Below, one piece after another: positions 33,700 through 44,361 of a stretch of 64,000 nt of DNA. The stretch comes from Pseudomonadota bacterium (GTDB taxonomy: Bacteria; Pseudomonadota; Gammaproteobacteria; Steroidobacterales; Steroidobacteraceae): NCBI GenBank assembly GCA_021805275.1, contig JAJZFQ010000178.1, forward strand, positions 62,001-126,000. The letters are read 5' to 3'. Position numbers and translations under genes: made by a program. The first letter of the stretch is position 1; every line of letters starts with the position of its first letter. The notes beneath the pieces are model-generated. The model was given only the letters and a program-made list of their open reading frames with translations, made no database searches and was not told where the DNA came from.

Positions 33700-34045
33700 A
33701 ATCATACGGATGTCGCTGGAGCGGTGAGCGGACCGCGCGTGCCCCATACTGGGGGTGTTGCGTGGCACCGGTCGAGGAGGCGCGCACGATGCGGGCCTCA
33801 CGCTGGCCGCGAGCGATGCGTGCGGTGCAGTGCGAGCCGCTTGGATCGATCGGCGTGGTGCGCAGTCACTTGCCGCCCGGGTCGTGCGCAGGACACAATA
33901 TAAAGAGACGTCCCGATCCGATGCGTGCCGCGCGCGCCGCCAGCGCGGGACGGACGGGCAACGTGATGCGACCAGGAACCCCAGTCCCACTCGACGACCC
34001 AGGCATGCACCCAACAGCACTGCGCAACGCGGCGGAGCCGCGCAC

Positions 34046-34849
34046 ATGAGTCAACCCGCCGAGTGGGCCGCCGCCGCGGCGCAGGCCCCGGCCGCGGTCA
34101 ACAAGATCGAGGTGCGGCATCTGGATTTCTTTTACGGTCGCCAGCAGGCCCTGAAGGACATCAGCCTCGTGCTCGCCGACCGCAGCATCACGGCGTTCAT
34201 CGGCCCGTCCGGATGCGGCAAGTCGACGCTGCTGCGGGTCTTCAACCGCATGTACACGCTGTATCCGGGGCACCGCGCGAGCGGCGAGGTGTTGCTCGAC
34301 GGGGAGGACATCCTCGCCTCATCGGCGGACGTTGCGCGCCTGCGCCTGCGCGTCGGGATGGTGTTTCAGAAGCCCACGCCCTTCCCGATGTCGATCTTCG
34401 AGAACGTCGCCTTCGGGCTGCGGCTCGCGCGGCGCATCCGGCGTGCCGAGCTGACGCAGCGGGTGCACGCGGCGCTGGCGGACGCGGCGCTGTGGGAGGA
34501 AGTGAAGGACAAGCTGCACGAGGACGGCCGCAGTCTCTCCGGCGGCCAACAGCAGCGACTGTGCATCGCACGCAGCATCGCGCTCGAGCCGGAGGTCATC
34601 CTGCTCGATGAGCCGACCGCCGCGCTCGATCCGATCTCGACCCTGAAGGTCGAGGAGACACTGCAGAACCTGCGCGAGCGCTTCTGCATCGTGATCGTGA
34701 CGCACAATCTGCAGCAGGCGGCGCGCGTCTCGAGCGCCACGGCGTTCATGTATCAGGGTGAGCTGATCGAGATGGGACCGACCGGGCAGCTGTTCACCGC
34801 GCCCCGGGACCGCAGGACCGATGATTACGTCACCGGCCGGTTTGGTTGA
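34046..34849 (+). CDS. pstB: Phosphate ABC transporter ATP-binding protein PstB (copy 1)
   Basis: A 267-residue ABC ATPase that powers the PstCA phosphate channel. Walker A is GPSGCGKST with the PstB-type [14 protein letters not shown], the Q-loop is [14 protein letters not shown], the signature is [16 protein letters not shown], Walker B is [13 protein letters not shown], the switch His is in [12 protein letters not shown], and the C-terminus DDYVTGRFG is PstB-specific. ATG 34046 fits the family length; the open frame upstream is unsupported. A second pstB follows 13 bases after the stop. No pstS, pstC or pstA is in the window. Confidence 0.93.
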   Translation: MSQPAEWAAAAAQAPAAVNKIEVRHLDFFYGRQQALKDISLVLADRSITAFIGPSGCGKSTLLRVFNRMYTLYPGHRASGEVLLDGEDILASSADVARLRLRVGMVFQKPTPFPMSIFENVAFGLRLARRIRRAELTQRVHAALADAALWEEVKDKLHEDGRSLSGGQQQRLCIARSIALEPEVILLDEPTAALDPISTLKVEETLQNLRERFCIVIVTHNLQQAARVSSATAFMYQGELIEMGPTGQLFTAPRDRRTDDYVTGRFG

Positions 34850-34862
34850 CGGGAGAGCACGC

Positions 34863-35774
34863 GTGCAGGAAACGACCCGCTCCGACAGTTCCGATCACGC
34901 CGCGACCGGCGGTCTGCTGAGCGGCGCGCTCGGCACCAAGCCGAGCAACCGCGTGCACATTCCCGCCGCGCTCAGCGGGGAACTCGCGGGCCGCCCCGCC
35001 GGGGAGCCGGAGGTGGCCGACCCGGTGTTCTCCTGCCGGCACGTCACAGTGGCCTACCGCGACAAGCAGGCGCTCATCGACGTGACGGTCGACATCGCCC
35101 GCAGCCAGGTGCTCGCCTGCATCGGCCCCTCGGGGTGCGGCAAGTCGACGTTCCTGCGCTGCCTGAACCGCATGAACGACACCATCCCCGGGGCGCACGT
35201 GAGCGGCACGATCCTGCTCGATGGCCAGGACATCTACGACAAGCGCCAGGACGTGGCGCGGTTGCGCGGGCGCATCGGCATGGTGTTCCAGAAGCCCAAT
35301 CCCTTCCCGAAGTCCATCTACGACAACGTCGCGTACGGACCGCGCATCCACCAACTTACCCGCACGCGCGCTGAGCTCGATGAGCTGGTCTGCAACAGCT
35401 TGCAGCGCGCCGGACTGTGGAACGAGGTGAAGGACCGCCTGCAGAGCCTCGGCACCAGGCTCTCCGGGGGGCAGCAGCAGCGACTGTGCATCGCCCGGGC
35501 GCTCGCGGTGCAGCCCGAGGTGATTCTGATGGACGAGCCGTGCTCGGCGCTCGACCCGATCGCAACGGCGCACATCGAGGATCTGATCGAGGAGCTGCGC
35601 CGCACGTATGCGATCGTGATCGTCACGCACTCGATGCAGCAGGCCGCGCGCGTCTCGCAGCGCACCGCCTACTTCCACCTGGGGCGCCTCGTCGAGGTGG
35701 GCGAGACGGATCAGGTCTTCACCAACCCGCGCCACCGGCTCACCGAAGATTACATCACCGGCCGGTTCGGTTGA
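34863..35774 (+). CDS. pstB: Phosphate ABC transporter ATP-binding protein PstB (copy 2)
   Basis: A 303-residue PstB paralogue. Residues 50-303 carry the full ATPase set: [81 protein letters not shown] and EDYITGRFG. The N-terminal 45 residues are an extra polar tail. GTG 34863 is chosen because GGGAGAG precedes it. This copy is closer to canonical PstB ([16 protein letters not shown]) than copy 1, so the two have diverged. They are co-transcribed and could form a heterodimer or serve two permeases encoded elsewhere. Confidence 0.93.
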   Translation: MQETTRSDSSDHAATGGLLSGALGTKPSNRVHIPAALSGELAGRPAGEPEVADPVFSCRHVTVAYRDKQALIDVTVDIARSQVLACIGPSGCGKSTFLRCLNRMNDTIPGAHVSGTILLDGQDIYDKRQDVARLRGRIGMVFQKPNPFPKSIYDNVAYGPRIHQLTRTRAELDELVCNSLQRAGLWNEVKDRLQSLGTRLSGGQQQRLCIARALAVQPEVILMDEPCSALDPIATAHIEDLIEELRRTYAIVIVTHSMQQAARVSQRTAYFHLGRLVEVGETDQVFTNPRHRLTEDYITGRFG

Positions 35775-35790
35775 GCGGCCGCCGCGGTGC

Positions 35791-36621
35791 TCACTCCGCG
35801 GCCCGCAGCAGATCGTTGATCGACGTTTTGGCGCGCGTCTGGGCGTCGACGCGCTTGACGATCACGGCGCAGGCGAGCCCGTAGCGACCGTCGGAGGAGG
35901 GCAGCGTGCCCGGCACCACCACCGAGCCGGCCGGCACCCGTCCGCGCAGGATCTGACCGCTGGCGCGATCGTAGATGCGCGTGCTCTGCCCGATGAACAC
36001 GCCCATCGAGATCACCGAGCCGCGCTCGATGATGACGCCCTCGACGATCTCCGAGCGGGCGCCGATGAAGCACTCTTCCTCGATGATGGTGGGGCTGGCC
36101 TGCAGCGGCTCGAGCACACCGCCGATGCCGACGCCGCCGGAGAGGTGCACGTTGCGCCCAATCTGCGCGCAGGAGCCGACCGTCGCCCAGGTATCGACCA
36201 TGGTGCCGGACTCGACGCGGGCGCCGATGTTCACGTAGCTCGGCATGAGCACGGTGTTGGGGGCGATGTAGGCGCCCTTGCGTACCACGGCGTGCGGCAC
36301 GATGCGCGCGCCGCCCTCGCGCAGCGCCTCGGCGTGCGCCTCGGCGTACTTCAGCGGCACCTTGTCGTAGAAGCGGGTGAAGCCGGCCTCGATGAGGGCA
36401 TTCTCGCGGGTGCGGAAGTACAGCAGCACCGCCTTCTTCAGCCACTCGTTGACGATCCAGCCGCCCGCGCGCGGCTCGGCGACCCGGACCTGCCCGGCAT
36501 CGAGCAGCCCGATGCACTCCTCGAGCTGCGCGGCGAGCACCGCCGGCACGTTGCCGGGTCCCAGGGTCGCGCGCGTCTCGAACGCCGCCTCGATGGCCGA
36601 CTGCAGCGCCGCGCCGCTCAT
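35791..36621 (-). CDS. dapD: Tetrahydrodipicolinate N-succinyltransferase DapD
   Basis: A 276-residue left-handed beta-helix enzyme that transfers succinyl from succinyl-CoA to tetrahydrodipicolinate in lysine and diaminopimelate synthesis. Hexapeptide repeats run from about residue 110 to 240 ([34 protein letters not shown] and onward). The N-terminal helices carry [11 protein letters not shown] and [16 protein letters not shown] 36621 overlaps the dapC stop by 4 bases, and the gene is downstream of dapC. Confidence 0.96.
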   Translation of the reverse strand: MSGAALQSAIEAAFETRATLGPGNVPAVLAAQLEECIGLLDAGQVRVAEPRAGGWIVNEWLKKAVLLYFRTRENALIEAGFTRFYDKVPLKYAEAHAEALREGGARIVPHAVVRKGAYIAPNTVLMPSYVNIGARVESGTMVDTWATVGSCAQIGRNVHLSGGVGIGGVLEPLQASPTIIEEECFIGARSEIVEGVIIERGSVISMGVFIGQSTRIYDRASGQILRGRVPAGSVVVPGTLPSSDGRYGLACAVIVKRVDAQTRAKTSINDLLRAAE

Positions 36622-37826
36622 CGGTCCCTGCTCTCGAGGTACGCGCGGATCCGTTCGGCTGCCTCGACGCACTCGGCGACGCCCGGCACCAGCGAGATGC
36701 GCACCCGCCCGGCGCCCGGGTTGCCCTGCGCCCCGGTGCGCGCCAGGTAGCTGCCCGGCAGTACCGTCACGGCCTGGCTGGCATACAGTTCGCGCGTGAA
36801 GCGCTCGTCGTCACCATCCGCGCCCACGTGGGTCCAGAGATAGAACGCGCCGTCGGGGCGCTCCACGGGCAGCACCGGGGCGAGGATCGGCAGCACGCGG
36901 TCGAACTTCTCCTGATACAGCCGGCGGTTCTGCACCACGTGCGTATCCTCGTTCCAGGCGCTGATGCTGGCGAGCTGGGTGGGCACCGGCATGGCGCAGC
37001 CGTGATAGGTGCGGTACAGCAGCAACCGCTCGATGATCGCCGCATCGCCGCAGACGAACCCGGAGCGCAGCCCCGGCACGCTCGAGCGCTTCGAGAGGCT
37101 GTGAAAGACGACGCAGCGCTTGAACTGCTCGTTGCCCGCGGCCTGCGCGGCCTCGAGCAGCCCCGGCGGGGGCCGCGCTTCATCCAGATAGATCTCCGTG
37201 TAGCACTCGTCGGCGGCGACGATGAAATCGTGGCGCTCGGCGAGCTCGAGCGCCTGCTGCAGGTACTCGAGCGAGAACACCTTGCCGGTGGGATTACCCG
37301 GGCTGCACAGGAACAGCACCTGGCAGCGCCGCCAGAGGCTCTGCGGGACGGCCGCGAGGTCGGGCGTGTAGGCGTTCGCCGCGATGGTGTCGAGCAGGTG
37401 CGGGCGTGCGCCGGCGAGCAGCGCTGCGCCCTCGTAGATCTGGTAGAAGGGGTTCGGCATCGCCACCAGCGGCTCGTTGCGCTCATCAACGGCCGCCTGC
37501 ACGAAGGCGAACAGCCCCTCGCGAGTGCCGTTGACCGGCAGGATCATGGTGGCCGGGTTGATGCGGCCCGCCCCGAGGCGAAAGCGCCGCTCGAGCCAGG
37601 CGGCGCACGCCGCGCGCAGCTCCGCCAGCCCGGCGGTGGTCGGGTAGGTGCCGAGCAGATGCGAGTTGGCGCGCAGCGCCTCCAGCACCATCGGCGGTGG
37701 CTCGTGGCGCGGCTCCCCGATCGACATGCCGATCGGCTTCAGCCGCGCCGGCGGGGTGGCGGTGGCATTGAGTCGGGCGAGCCGCTCGAAGGGATATGCG
37801 TGCAGCCGCTCGAGGCGCGGGTTCAT
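36618..37826 (-). CDS. dapC: Succinyldiaminopimelate transaminase DapC
   Basis: A 402-residue class I PLP aminotransferase that makes N-succinyl-LL-diaminopimelate. The PLP lysine is in [32 protein letters not shown] and [16 protein letters not shown] are cofactor-binding motifs, and RVRISLVPG carries the substrate arginine. The N-terminus [16 protein letters not shown] matches DapC. The ATG at 37826 is 20 bases after the glnD stop. With dapD directly downstream and dapE at 21.3 kb, the succinylase branch is complete for these three steps. Confidence 0.92.
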   Translation of the reverse strand: MNPRLERLHAYPFERLARLNATATPPARLKPIGMSIGEPRHEPPPMVLEALRANSHLLGTYPTTAGLAELRAACAAWLERRFRLGAGRINPATMILPVNGTREGLFAFVQAAVDERNEPLVAMPNPFYQIYEGAALLAGARPHLLDTIAANAYTPDLAAVPQSLWRRCQVLFLCSPGNPTGKVFSLEYLQQALELAERHDFIVAADECYTEIYLDEARPPPGLLEAAQAAGNEQFKRCVVFHSLSKRSSVPGLRSGFVCGDAAIIERLLLYRTYHGCAMPVPTQLASISAWNEDTHVVQNRRLYQEKFDRVLPILAPVLPVERPDGAFYLWTHVGADGDDERFTRELYASQAVTVLPGSYLARTGAQGNPGAGRVRISLVPGVAECVEAAERIRAYLESRDR

Positions 37827-37845
37827 GGTTCGCTCCAGTGATGAA

Positions 37846-40542
37846 TCAGGCGGCAGCGCGCTGCTTGAGCGCTTGCCCGAGAATGTCGCGCAGACGCGCG
37901 GCGCGCGCCTCGTCGAGGGCATGCCCGTCGAGGTCGGTGATGTAGAAGACGTCTTCGGCCCGCTCCCCGACGGTCATGATCCGCGCCGCTTGCAGCATCA
38001 GGTGCTCACCGGTGAGCACCTTGCCGACGTCGCAGAGCAGGCCGGGGCGGTCCCCGGCGATCAGCTCGAGCACCGAGCGGCCGTTGGGCGCATCGGTGCT
38101 GATCAGGATCTGCGTCGGGGTGTGGAACATGCGCACCTGGCGCGGCACGCGCCGGTGCACCGCGACCGTCGCCTGCGGCTCGCGCAGCGAGCGCCACAGC
38201 GCCTCCTCGATCTCCTCGCGCCGCTCGCGGTCCTCGATCGGTGCGCCGTCATCCTCGAGCGCGTGGTACAGGTCGAGGCTGAAGCCGTCCCCGGTCGGGG
38301 TGATGCGCGCATCGAGGATATCGAGGCCGAGCTGGTCGAGCACGGCGGTGGTACGCGCGAAGCCGTGCTCACGGGCGCGGGTGTAGATCAGCACCGCGGT
38401 CGTGCCGCGCACGCTGTGCGCATCGAGCGCCACCAGCGGCTCCTCGGAGCGCGGGTCGCGGTCGGCGAGCAACTGCATGTGCCAGGCGACCTCCTCGGGG
38501 GAGTGCTGCAGGAAGTAGGTGTCTGAGAAGCGCTCCCACACCCGCTCAATGTCGGCGCTGGCGAGGCGGCGCTCGAGCAGCAGCTTGCGGGCCGCCTCGC
38601 GCGTCTCGCTCACCAGCTGCTCCTGGTCGATCGGGGATTCCAGACCGTGACGCAGCGCCCGGCGCACGCGCTGGTAGAAGTCGTTGAAAAGGGATGCCTT
38701 CCACGAGTTCCACAGCTTCGGGTTGGTGGCGCGCACGTCGGCGCAGGTGAGCACGTAGAGGTAATCGAGGTGCGTCTCGTCGCCGACGGTGCGCGCGAAG
38801 GCGTTGATCACCTCCGGGTCGCTGATGTCCTGCTTCTGCGCGGTGATCGAGAGCGTCAGGTGACTGCGCACCAGCCAGGCCACCAGGCGCGCATCGTAGG
38901 GCGAGAGGCCCTGCTCGAGGCAGAACGCCTCGGCGTCCACCGCGCCGAGCTCGGAGTGATCGCCGCCGCGCCCCTTGGCGATGTCGTGGAACAGCGCGGC
39001 GAGGTAGGCGACCTCCGGGCGCGGCAGCTGCTGCATGATGCGCGAGGCCTGCGGCAGCTCCTCGTCGTAGCGCGGGATGGCGAAACGCCTGAGGTTGCTC
39101 ACCACGAACAGCGTGTGCGCATCGACCGTGTAGGCGTGGAACAGGTCGTACTGCATGCGCCCGACGACCCGGCCGAAGGCCGGGATGTAGCGCCCGAGCA
39201 CGCCGTAGGTGTTCATGCGCCGCAGCTCATGCGTCACTCCGATCGGGGAGCGCACGATCTCGAGGAACAACCGGTGGTGGCGCGGGTTCTGGCGGAACTC
39301 CTCGTCGATGAGCCACAGGCTCCGTCCCAGGGCGCGCAGCGTCGAGGCGCGCACGCCCTTGATCTCCGGGTGGCGCTGCAGCAGCGCGAACAGCTCGAGC
39401 AGCGCCGAGGGGTTGCGCACGAAGACATCCTCGCTCACCGCCTCGAGCGAGCCGGAACGCACCTGGAAGCGCGCATTCAGCGGCCGCGGCGGTTCGCTCT
39501 CGGTGAGGATCGCCTCGCGAAACACCTGCAGCAGCAGCTCGTTGAGCAGGCTCACGTCCTTGACGGTGCGGTAGTAGCGCTGCATCAGCTGCTCGACCGC
39601 GAGGGTGTAGGAGGCGTCCTCGTAGCCGAAGCTCTGCGCCAGGCGGATCTGGTGGTCGAACAGCAGTCGGTCCTCGCGCCGCCCGGTGAGTACGTGCAGC
39701 CCGAAGCGCACCTTCCAGAGGAACGCCTGCGCCTGCTGCAGCCGGCGCAGCTCTGCGCCGGAGAGAAAGCCGTGCCGGGCCAGCTCCGCGAGGGTCTCGG
39801 CACCGAAGTGGCGCTTGGCCACCCAGGCGATGGTCTGGATGTCGCGCAGGCCGCCCGGACCGGTCTTGACGTTCGGCTCGAGGTTGTAGGCGGTGTCGTT
39901 GGCTTTCAGGTGCCGCTCGGCCTGCTCGCGCACCTTGGCCTCGAAGAACTCGCGCACCGGCCAGATGTGCTCCGGGGCGAGCGCGGCGCGCAGGCGCGCG
40001 AGCAGCGCCGGGTTGCCGGCGAGGAGGCGCGCCTCGATGAGCGTGGTCATCACGCTGACGTCCGCGGCGCTCTGCTCGAGACACTCCTCCACGGTGCGCA
40101 CGCTGTGCCCGACCTCAAGACCGATGTCCCACAGCAACGCGAGTAGCCGCTCCAGGGCGACGCGCTCGGGGCCCTCGGGCGGTGCGGCCACGAGCAGCAG
40201 GATGTCGATGTCCGAGCAGGGGTGCAGCTCGCCGCGGCCGTAGCCACCGACCGCCACCAGCGCCCACTCGCTCATCGAGCCGCGCGCGTGCGCGTGCCAC
40301 AGGCCCTCGAGCACCCGATCGACGAGCGCGGCGCGTGCGTGCACCAGCGTCTCGATGGGCTCATCGGCGAGGAAACGCACCTTGAGCTGCTCGTGCGCCT
40401 CGGTGAGCAGCGCACGCAGCGCCGCGGGCGGTCCGCTCAGCAATGGCGCGACCTGCCCGAGCAGCGGCCAGTCCCCCGTTGCGCCCGGTGGGCGGGGGAG
40501 GGCATCGCCCGCATCGTCTGGCTCGGTTTCCCCGGCGGCCAT
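37846..40542 (-). CDS. glnD: PII uridylyltransferase / uridylyl-removing enzyme GlnD
   Basis: An 898-residue bifunctional sensor that uridylylates PII when glutamine is low and removes UMP when it is high. The nucleotidyltransferase motif is VGGYGRGELHPCSDIDILL with Asp111 and Asp113. An HD hydrolase domain is in the middle (YLAALFHDIAKGRGGDHSELGA), and two ACT domains at the C-terminus bind glutamine (TTAVLIYTRAREHGF and RSVLELIAGDRPGLLCDVG). Length is normal. The gene sits between map and dapC, all leftward, as in many gammaproteobacteria. Confidence 0.97.
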   Translation of the reverse strand: MAAGETEPDDAGDALPRPPGATGDWPLLGQVAPLLSGPPAALRALLTEAHEQLKVRFLADEPIETLVHARAALVDRVLEGLWHAHARGSMSEWALVAVGGYGRGELHPCSDIDILLLVAAPPEGPERVALERLLALLWDIGLEVGHSVRTVEECLEQSAADVSVMTTLIEARLLAGNPALLARLRAALAPEHIWPVREFFEAKVREQAERHLKANDTAYNLEPNVKTGPGGLRDIQTIAWVAKRHFGAETLAELARHGFLSGAELRRLQQAQAFLWKVRFGLHVLTGRREDRLLFDHQIRLAQSFGYEDASYTLAVEQLMQRYYRTVKDVSLLNELLLQVFREAILTESEPPRPLNARFQVRSGSLEAVSEDVFVRNPSALLELFALLQRHPEIKGVRASTLRALGRSLWLIDEEFRQNPRHHRLFLEIVRSPIGVTHELRRMNTYGVLGRYIPAFGRVVGRMQYDLFHAYTVDAHTLFVVSNLRRFAIPRYDEELPQASRIMQQLPRPEVAYLAALFHDIAKGRGGDHSELGAVDAEAFCLEQGLSPYDARLVAWLVRSHLTLSITAQKQDISDPEVINAFARTVGDETHLDYLYVLTCADVRATNPKLWNSWKASLFNDFYQRVRRALRHGLESPIDQEQLVSETREAARKLLLERRLASADIERVWERFSDTYFLQHSPEEVAWHMQLLADRDPRSEEPLVALDAHSVRGTTAVLIYTRAREHGFARTTAVLDQLGLDILDARITPTGDGFSLDLYHALEDDGAPIEDRERREEIEEALWRSLREPQATVAVHRRVPRQVRMFHTPTQILISTDAPNGRSVLELIAGDRPGLLCDVGKVLTGEHLMLQAARIMTVGERAEDVFYITDLDGHALDEARAARLRDILGQALKQRAAA

Positions 40543-40546
40543 GGCG

Positions 40547-41320
40547 CTAGTGGGTCTTGCGGTCCGCGGCCCCGAGGGTGAGGACCTCGTAGCCGGAGCC
40601 GGTCACGAGAATGGTGTGCTCCCACTGGGCCGAGAGCGAGTGATCCTTGGTGATGACGGTCCACCCGTCCGCCAGCAGCCGCACGTGGCGCTTGCCGGCG
40701 TTGATCATCGGCTCGATGGTGAAGGTCATGCCGGGCTCGAGCGCGAGCCCGGTGCCGGGCTCCCCGTAGTGCAGCACCTGCGGATCCTCGTGGTAGATGC
40801 GGCCGATGCCGTGCCCGCAGTACTCGCGCACCACCGTGTAGTTGTTCTGCTCGACGAAGCTCTGGATGGCGTGTCCGATGTCCCCGAGCCGCGTGCCGGG
40901 GCGTACCGTCTCGATGCCGCGCCACATCGCCTCGAAGCACTTCTCGGTGAGTCGCTGGGCGTGCGCCGGGGGCTTGCCGACGAAGTACATCCGGCTGGTG
41001 TCGCCGTGGAACCCCTCGCGGATCACCGTCACGTCGATGTTGACGATGTCCCCGGTCTTGAGCCGCTTCTCATTGGGGATACCGTGGCAGACCACGTGGT
41101 TCACGGACGTGCAGATCGTCTTGGGAAATCCGTGGTAGTTCAGGTTCGCCGGGATGGTGCCCTGCACGTTGACGATATAGTCGTGGCAGAGCCGGTCGAG
41201 CTCCTCGGTGCTCACCCCGGGCACGACGTGCTCGGTGATCATGTCGAGCACCTCGGCCGCCAGGCGGCCGGCGATGCGCATCTGCTCCTGCTCCTCGGGC
41301 TTTTTGATCGTAACGGGCAT
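40547..41320 (-). CDS. map: Methionine aminopeptidase, type I
   Basis: A 257-residue di-metal enzyme that removes the initiator methionine from nascent proteins. Metal ligands are visible: Asp in VNIDVTVI, Asp in GFHGDTSRMY, His in CGHGIGRIYHEDP, Glu in FTIEPMIN and Glu in QWEHTILVT. ATG 41320 gives the family N-terminus MPVTIKKPEEQEQMRIAGR. It is divergent from rpsB across a 224-base gap, the common map/rpsB arrangement, and is followed by glnD 4 bases after its stop. Confidence 0.96.
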   Translation of the reverse strand: MPVTIKKPEEQEQMRIAGRLAAEVLDMITEHVVPGVSTEELDRLCHDYIVNVQGTIPANLNYHGFPKTICTSVNHVVCHGIPNEKRLKTGDIVNIDVTVIREGFHGDTSRMYFVGKPPAHAQRLTEKCFEAMWRGIETVRPGTRLGDIGHAIQSFVEQNNYTVVREYCGHGIGRIYHEDPQVLHYGEPGTGLALEPGMTFTIEPMINAGKRHVRLLADGWTVITKDHSLSAQWEHTILVTGSGYEVLTLGAADRKTH

Positions 41321-41381
41321 GGACCTTCCAGCGTGGCTCGAATCGGTGCGGGCGCGCGCCGGGCGGGACGCGCGCAAGACG

Positions 41382-41410
41382 TTGTTCAGGCGGGCCCTTC
41401 ATGGTATAAA
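41382..41410 (+). promoter_or_regulatory. rpsB promoter
   Basis: TTGTTC (41382-41387), a 17-base spacer and TATAAA (41405-41410) form a strong sigma-70 promoter. A GC-rich sequence just downstream of the -10 element (GCGCGGCC) resembles a stringent discriminator. The start point would be near 41417, leaving a leader of about 128 bases. Confidence 0.7.
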
Positions 41411-41416
41411 GCGCGG

Positions 41417-41544
41417 CCTTTTTTGGCAATCAACCCACACGCGCATCACATTATCCGCAGACTGGGTGTTCCACCGGCGACCGTACGGCCGCGGCGGAAT
41501 GGCTGCGGAGATGCGCGGAGGCTCAACCCAACGAGGAGTTTCTC
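41417..41544 (+). promoter_or_regulatory. rpsB untranslated leader
   Basis: About 128 untranslated bases between the promoter and the rpsB ATG, ending in ACGAGGAG as the ribosome-binding site. Ribosomal protein S2 is known to repress its own operon through such leaders in other gammaproteobacteria. I did not derive a specific fold here, so the control is inferred. Confidence 0.4.
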
Positions 41545-42543
41545 ATGCCTGGCGTATCCATGCGGCAGATGCTGGAGGCGGGTGTCCATTTCGGGCACCA
41601 GACCCGCTTCTGGAACCCGAAGATGGCCCCGTTCATTTTCGGCGAGCGCAACAGAATCCACATCATCAATCTCGAGAAGACCCAGCCGATGTTCACGCAG
41701 GCCTCGGCCTTCGTGAAGGCCGTGGCGGCCGACGGCGGACGGGTGATGTTCGTCGGCACCAAGCGATCGGCCCGCGAGGCGATCCAGAAGGAAGCCGAGC
41801 GTGCCGGACAGCCGTTCGTCAACCAGCGCTGGCTGGGCGGGATGCTCACGAACTTCAAGACCATCCGCCAGTCGATCAAGCGCCTGGAGGAGATCACCGA
41901 GCTCGCCGAGTCCGGGGCGCTCGAGAAGCGCGGTAAGAAAGAGGCGACGCAGCTGCGCCGCGAGCAGGAGAAGCTTGAGAGGAGCCTCGGTGGCATCAAG
42001 CGGATGGAGTCGCTCCCGGATGCACTGTTCGTGATCGACGTCGGTCACGAGAAGCTCGCCATCGACGAGGCGCGCAAGCTCGGCATCCCGGTGGTCGCGG
42101 TGGTCGACACGAACTGCTCGCCGGACGGGATCGATTACCTGATCCCGGGCAACGACGATGCGATGCGCGCCATTCAGCTGTATGCCGCCGGCATCGCCGA
42201 TGCGGTGCTCGATGGCAAGGATTCCGTCCCGGCGGTGGTGGTCGGCGAGGACGAGTTCGTCGAGCTCGACGAGGCGGGCAATCCCCGCAAGAAGTCTGCG
42301 CGCCCCCCGCGCAAGAACTTCGCGGCGGTGCGGGCCAAGAAGCCTGCCGCTGCCCGCCGGCGCCTGGCGCCGGTCAAGGCCCCACCGCGGGTCGAGGGCG
42401 TCGAGGACGCCAGTGTGGAGGAAGAGGTGCTCGAGGCGGTGCCGGAAGTGGCGGCCTCGGGTGGCTCGGGCACGGGCGCTCCGGCGAGCGCAGCCCGGCG
42501 CCCCACGGGAGGCGCCACGCGCCGCAAGGGCCGCGGCGAGTGA
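41545..42543 (+). CDS. rpsB: 30S ribosomal protein S2, with C-terminal extension
   Basis: A 332-residue S2 protein. The core is typical: [82 protein letters not shown] and [12 protein letters not shown]. It should end near residue 245-250, but about 85 further residues follow. These are first basic ([20 protein letters not shown]) and then acidic and Gly/Ala-rich, ending RRKGRGE. No frameshift is needed to explain the extension. It heads the rpsB-tsf-pyrH-frr group. Confidence 0.96.
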   Translation: MPGVSMRQMLEAGVHFGHQTRFWNPKMAPFIFGERNRIHIINLEKTQPMFTQASAFVKAVAADGGRVMFVGTKRSAREAIQKEAERAGQPFVNQRWLGGMLTNFKTIRQSIKRLEEITELAESGALEKRGKKEATQLRREQEKLERSLGGIKRMESLPDALFVIDVGHEKLAIDEARKLGIPVVAVVDTNCSPDGIDYLIPGNDDAMRAIQLYAAGIADAVLDGKDSVPAVVVGEDEFVELDEAGNPRKKSARPPRKNFAAVRAKKPAAARRRLAPVKAPPRVEGVEDASVEEEVLEAVPEVAASGGSGTGAPASAARRPTGGATRRKGRGE

Positions 42544-42578
42544 GCCCGGCGCGGCGCATCGGCCGCGCTTGCGGTGAG

Positions 42579-42601
42579 GCTGCGGCCGGGACGGCCGCAG
42601 C
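42579..42601 (+). terminator. Hairpin between rpsB and tsf
   Basis: Perfect 10-bp inverted repeat, GCTGCGGCCG and CGGCCGCAGC, with a 3-base loop. No T-run follows, so it fits partial attenuation or transcript processing between rpsB and tsf, as reported in E. coli. Confidence 0.5.
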
Positions 42602-42642
42602 GGATCGAGCGTCCAGGGACGGGGCAACCGGATGAGTGCGAC

Positions 42643-43536
<894 letters not shown>

Positions 43537-43602
43537 GGCACGCAGCGCTGAGGTCGATGCCCGGCGGGGTGCCGGTTCCCGAAAACGAGTGAAGGTTGGC
43601 GC

Positions 43603-44337
43603 ATGGCGACAGACAACGCGAACACGGCCCGCTACTCCCGCATCCTCGTGAAGCTCTCCGGCGAGGCCCTCATGGGCCAGGCCGACTACGGTATCGACCC
43701 GGCGGTGATCAAGCGCATCGCCATGGAACTGGAGGAGATCGCCGGCCTCGGGGTGCAGCTCGCCGTGGTGATCGGCGGGGGCAACATCTTCCGCGGGGCG
43801 GGCCTGGCGCGTGCCGGCATGGACCGCGTCACCGCTGATCACATGGGCATGCTCGCCACGGTGATGAATGCCCTCGCCATGCAGGATGCGCTCGAGAGCC
43901 GCGGACTGTACGCGCGCGTGATGTCGGCGGTGCGCATCAACCAGGTGTGCGAGGACTACATCCGCCGCCGCGCCGTACGGCACCTGGAGAAGGGCCGGGT
44001 GGTGATCTGCGCGGCCGGCACCGGCAACCCGTTCTTCACCACGGATACCGCCGCGGCGCTGCGCGCGATCGAGATCACGGCCGACGTGCTGCTGAAGGCG
44101 ACCAAGGTCGACGGGGTGTACTCCGACGATCCGATGCGCAATCCCGCCGCCCAGCGCTACCGCCGGCTCACCTTCGATCGGGTGCTCGCCGAGAAGCTCA
44201 ACGTCATGGATGCCACCGCCATCGTCATGTGCCGCGACAACCACTTGCCATTGCAGGTGTTCAATCTGAACAATCCAGGGGATCTGACCCGCATCGTCCG
44301 CGGCGACGAGGTGGGCACGGTCGTAACCTGCGAGTGA
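43603..44337 (+). CDS. pyrH: UMP kinase
   Basis: A 244-residue amino-acid-kinase-fold enzyme phosphorylating UMP to UDP. Motifs: [13 protein letters not shown] at the start, [10 protein letters not shown] for phosphate binding, [19 protein letters not shown] and [12 protein letters not shown]. It follows tsf by 66 bases and precedes frr, the standard order. It feeds pyrimidine nucleotides towards the pyrG reaction at the window end. Confidence 0.97.
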   Translation: MATDNANTARYSRILVKLSGEALMGQADYGIDPAVIKRIAMELEEIAGLGVQLAVVIGGGNIFRGAGLARAGMDRVTADHMGMLATVMNALAMQDALESRGLYARVMSAVRINQVCEDYIRRRAVRHLEKGRVVICAAGTGNPFFTTDTAAALRAIEITADVLLKATKVDGVYSDDPMRNPAAQRYRRLTFDRVLAEKLNVMDATAIVMCRDNHLPLQVFNLNNPGDLTRIVRGDEVGTVVTCE

Positions 44338-44361
44338 GCCGATTCGGCCCGGAGTGTGAGC

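Larger units (their letters stand above)
33226..34045. other. Long non-coding region between porin-like gene and pstB genes
   Basis: About 820 bases. Open frames cross it on both strands, but none has recognisable similarity or a good start. It holds the leftward Pho-box promoter (33533-33566) and a rightward promoter candidate (33670-33699), leaving untranslated leaders of roughly 300 bases for the porin-like gene and 340 for pstB. A small RNA or leader-based control in these leaders cannot be excluded. Confidence 0.5.

Noticed and set aside
33682..33710. Pho box in rightward orientation for pstB
   Set aside because: Only CTGTAAT resembles a half-site; positions 11 bases before and after do not match.
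33607..34047. A 146-codon minus-strand open frame upstream of pstB
   Set aside because: No recognisable domain, poor start context, and it crosses the likely pstB leader; treated as non-coding.
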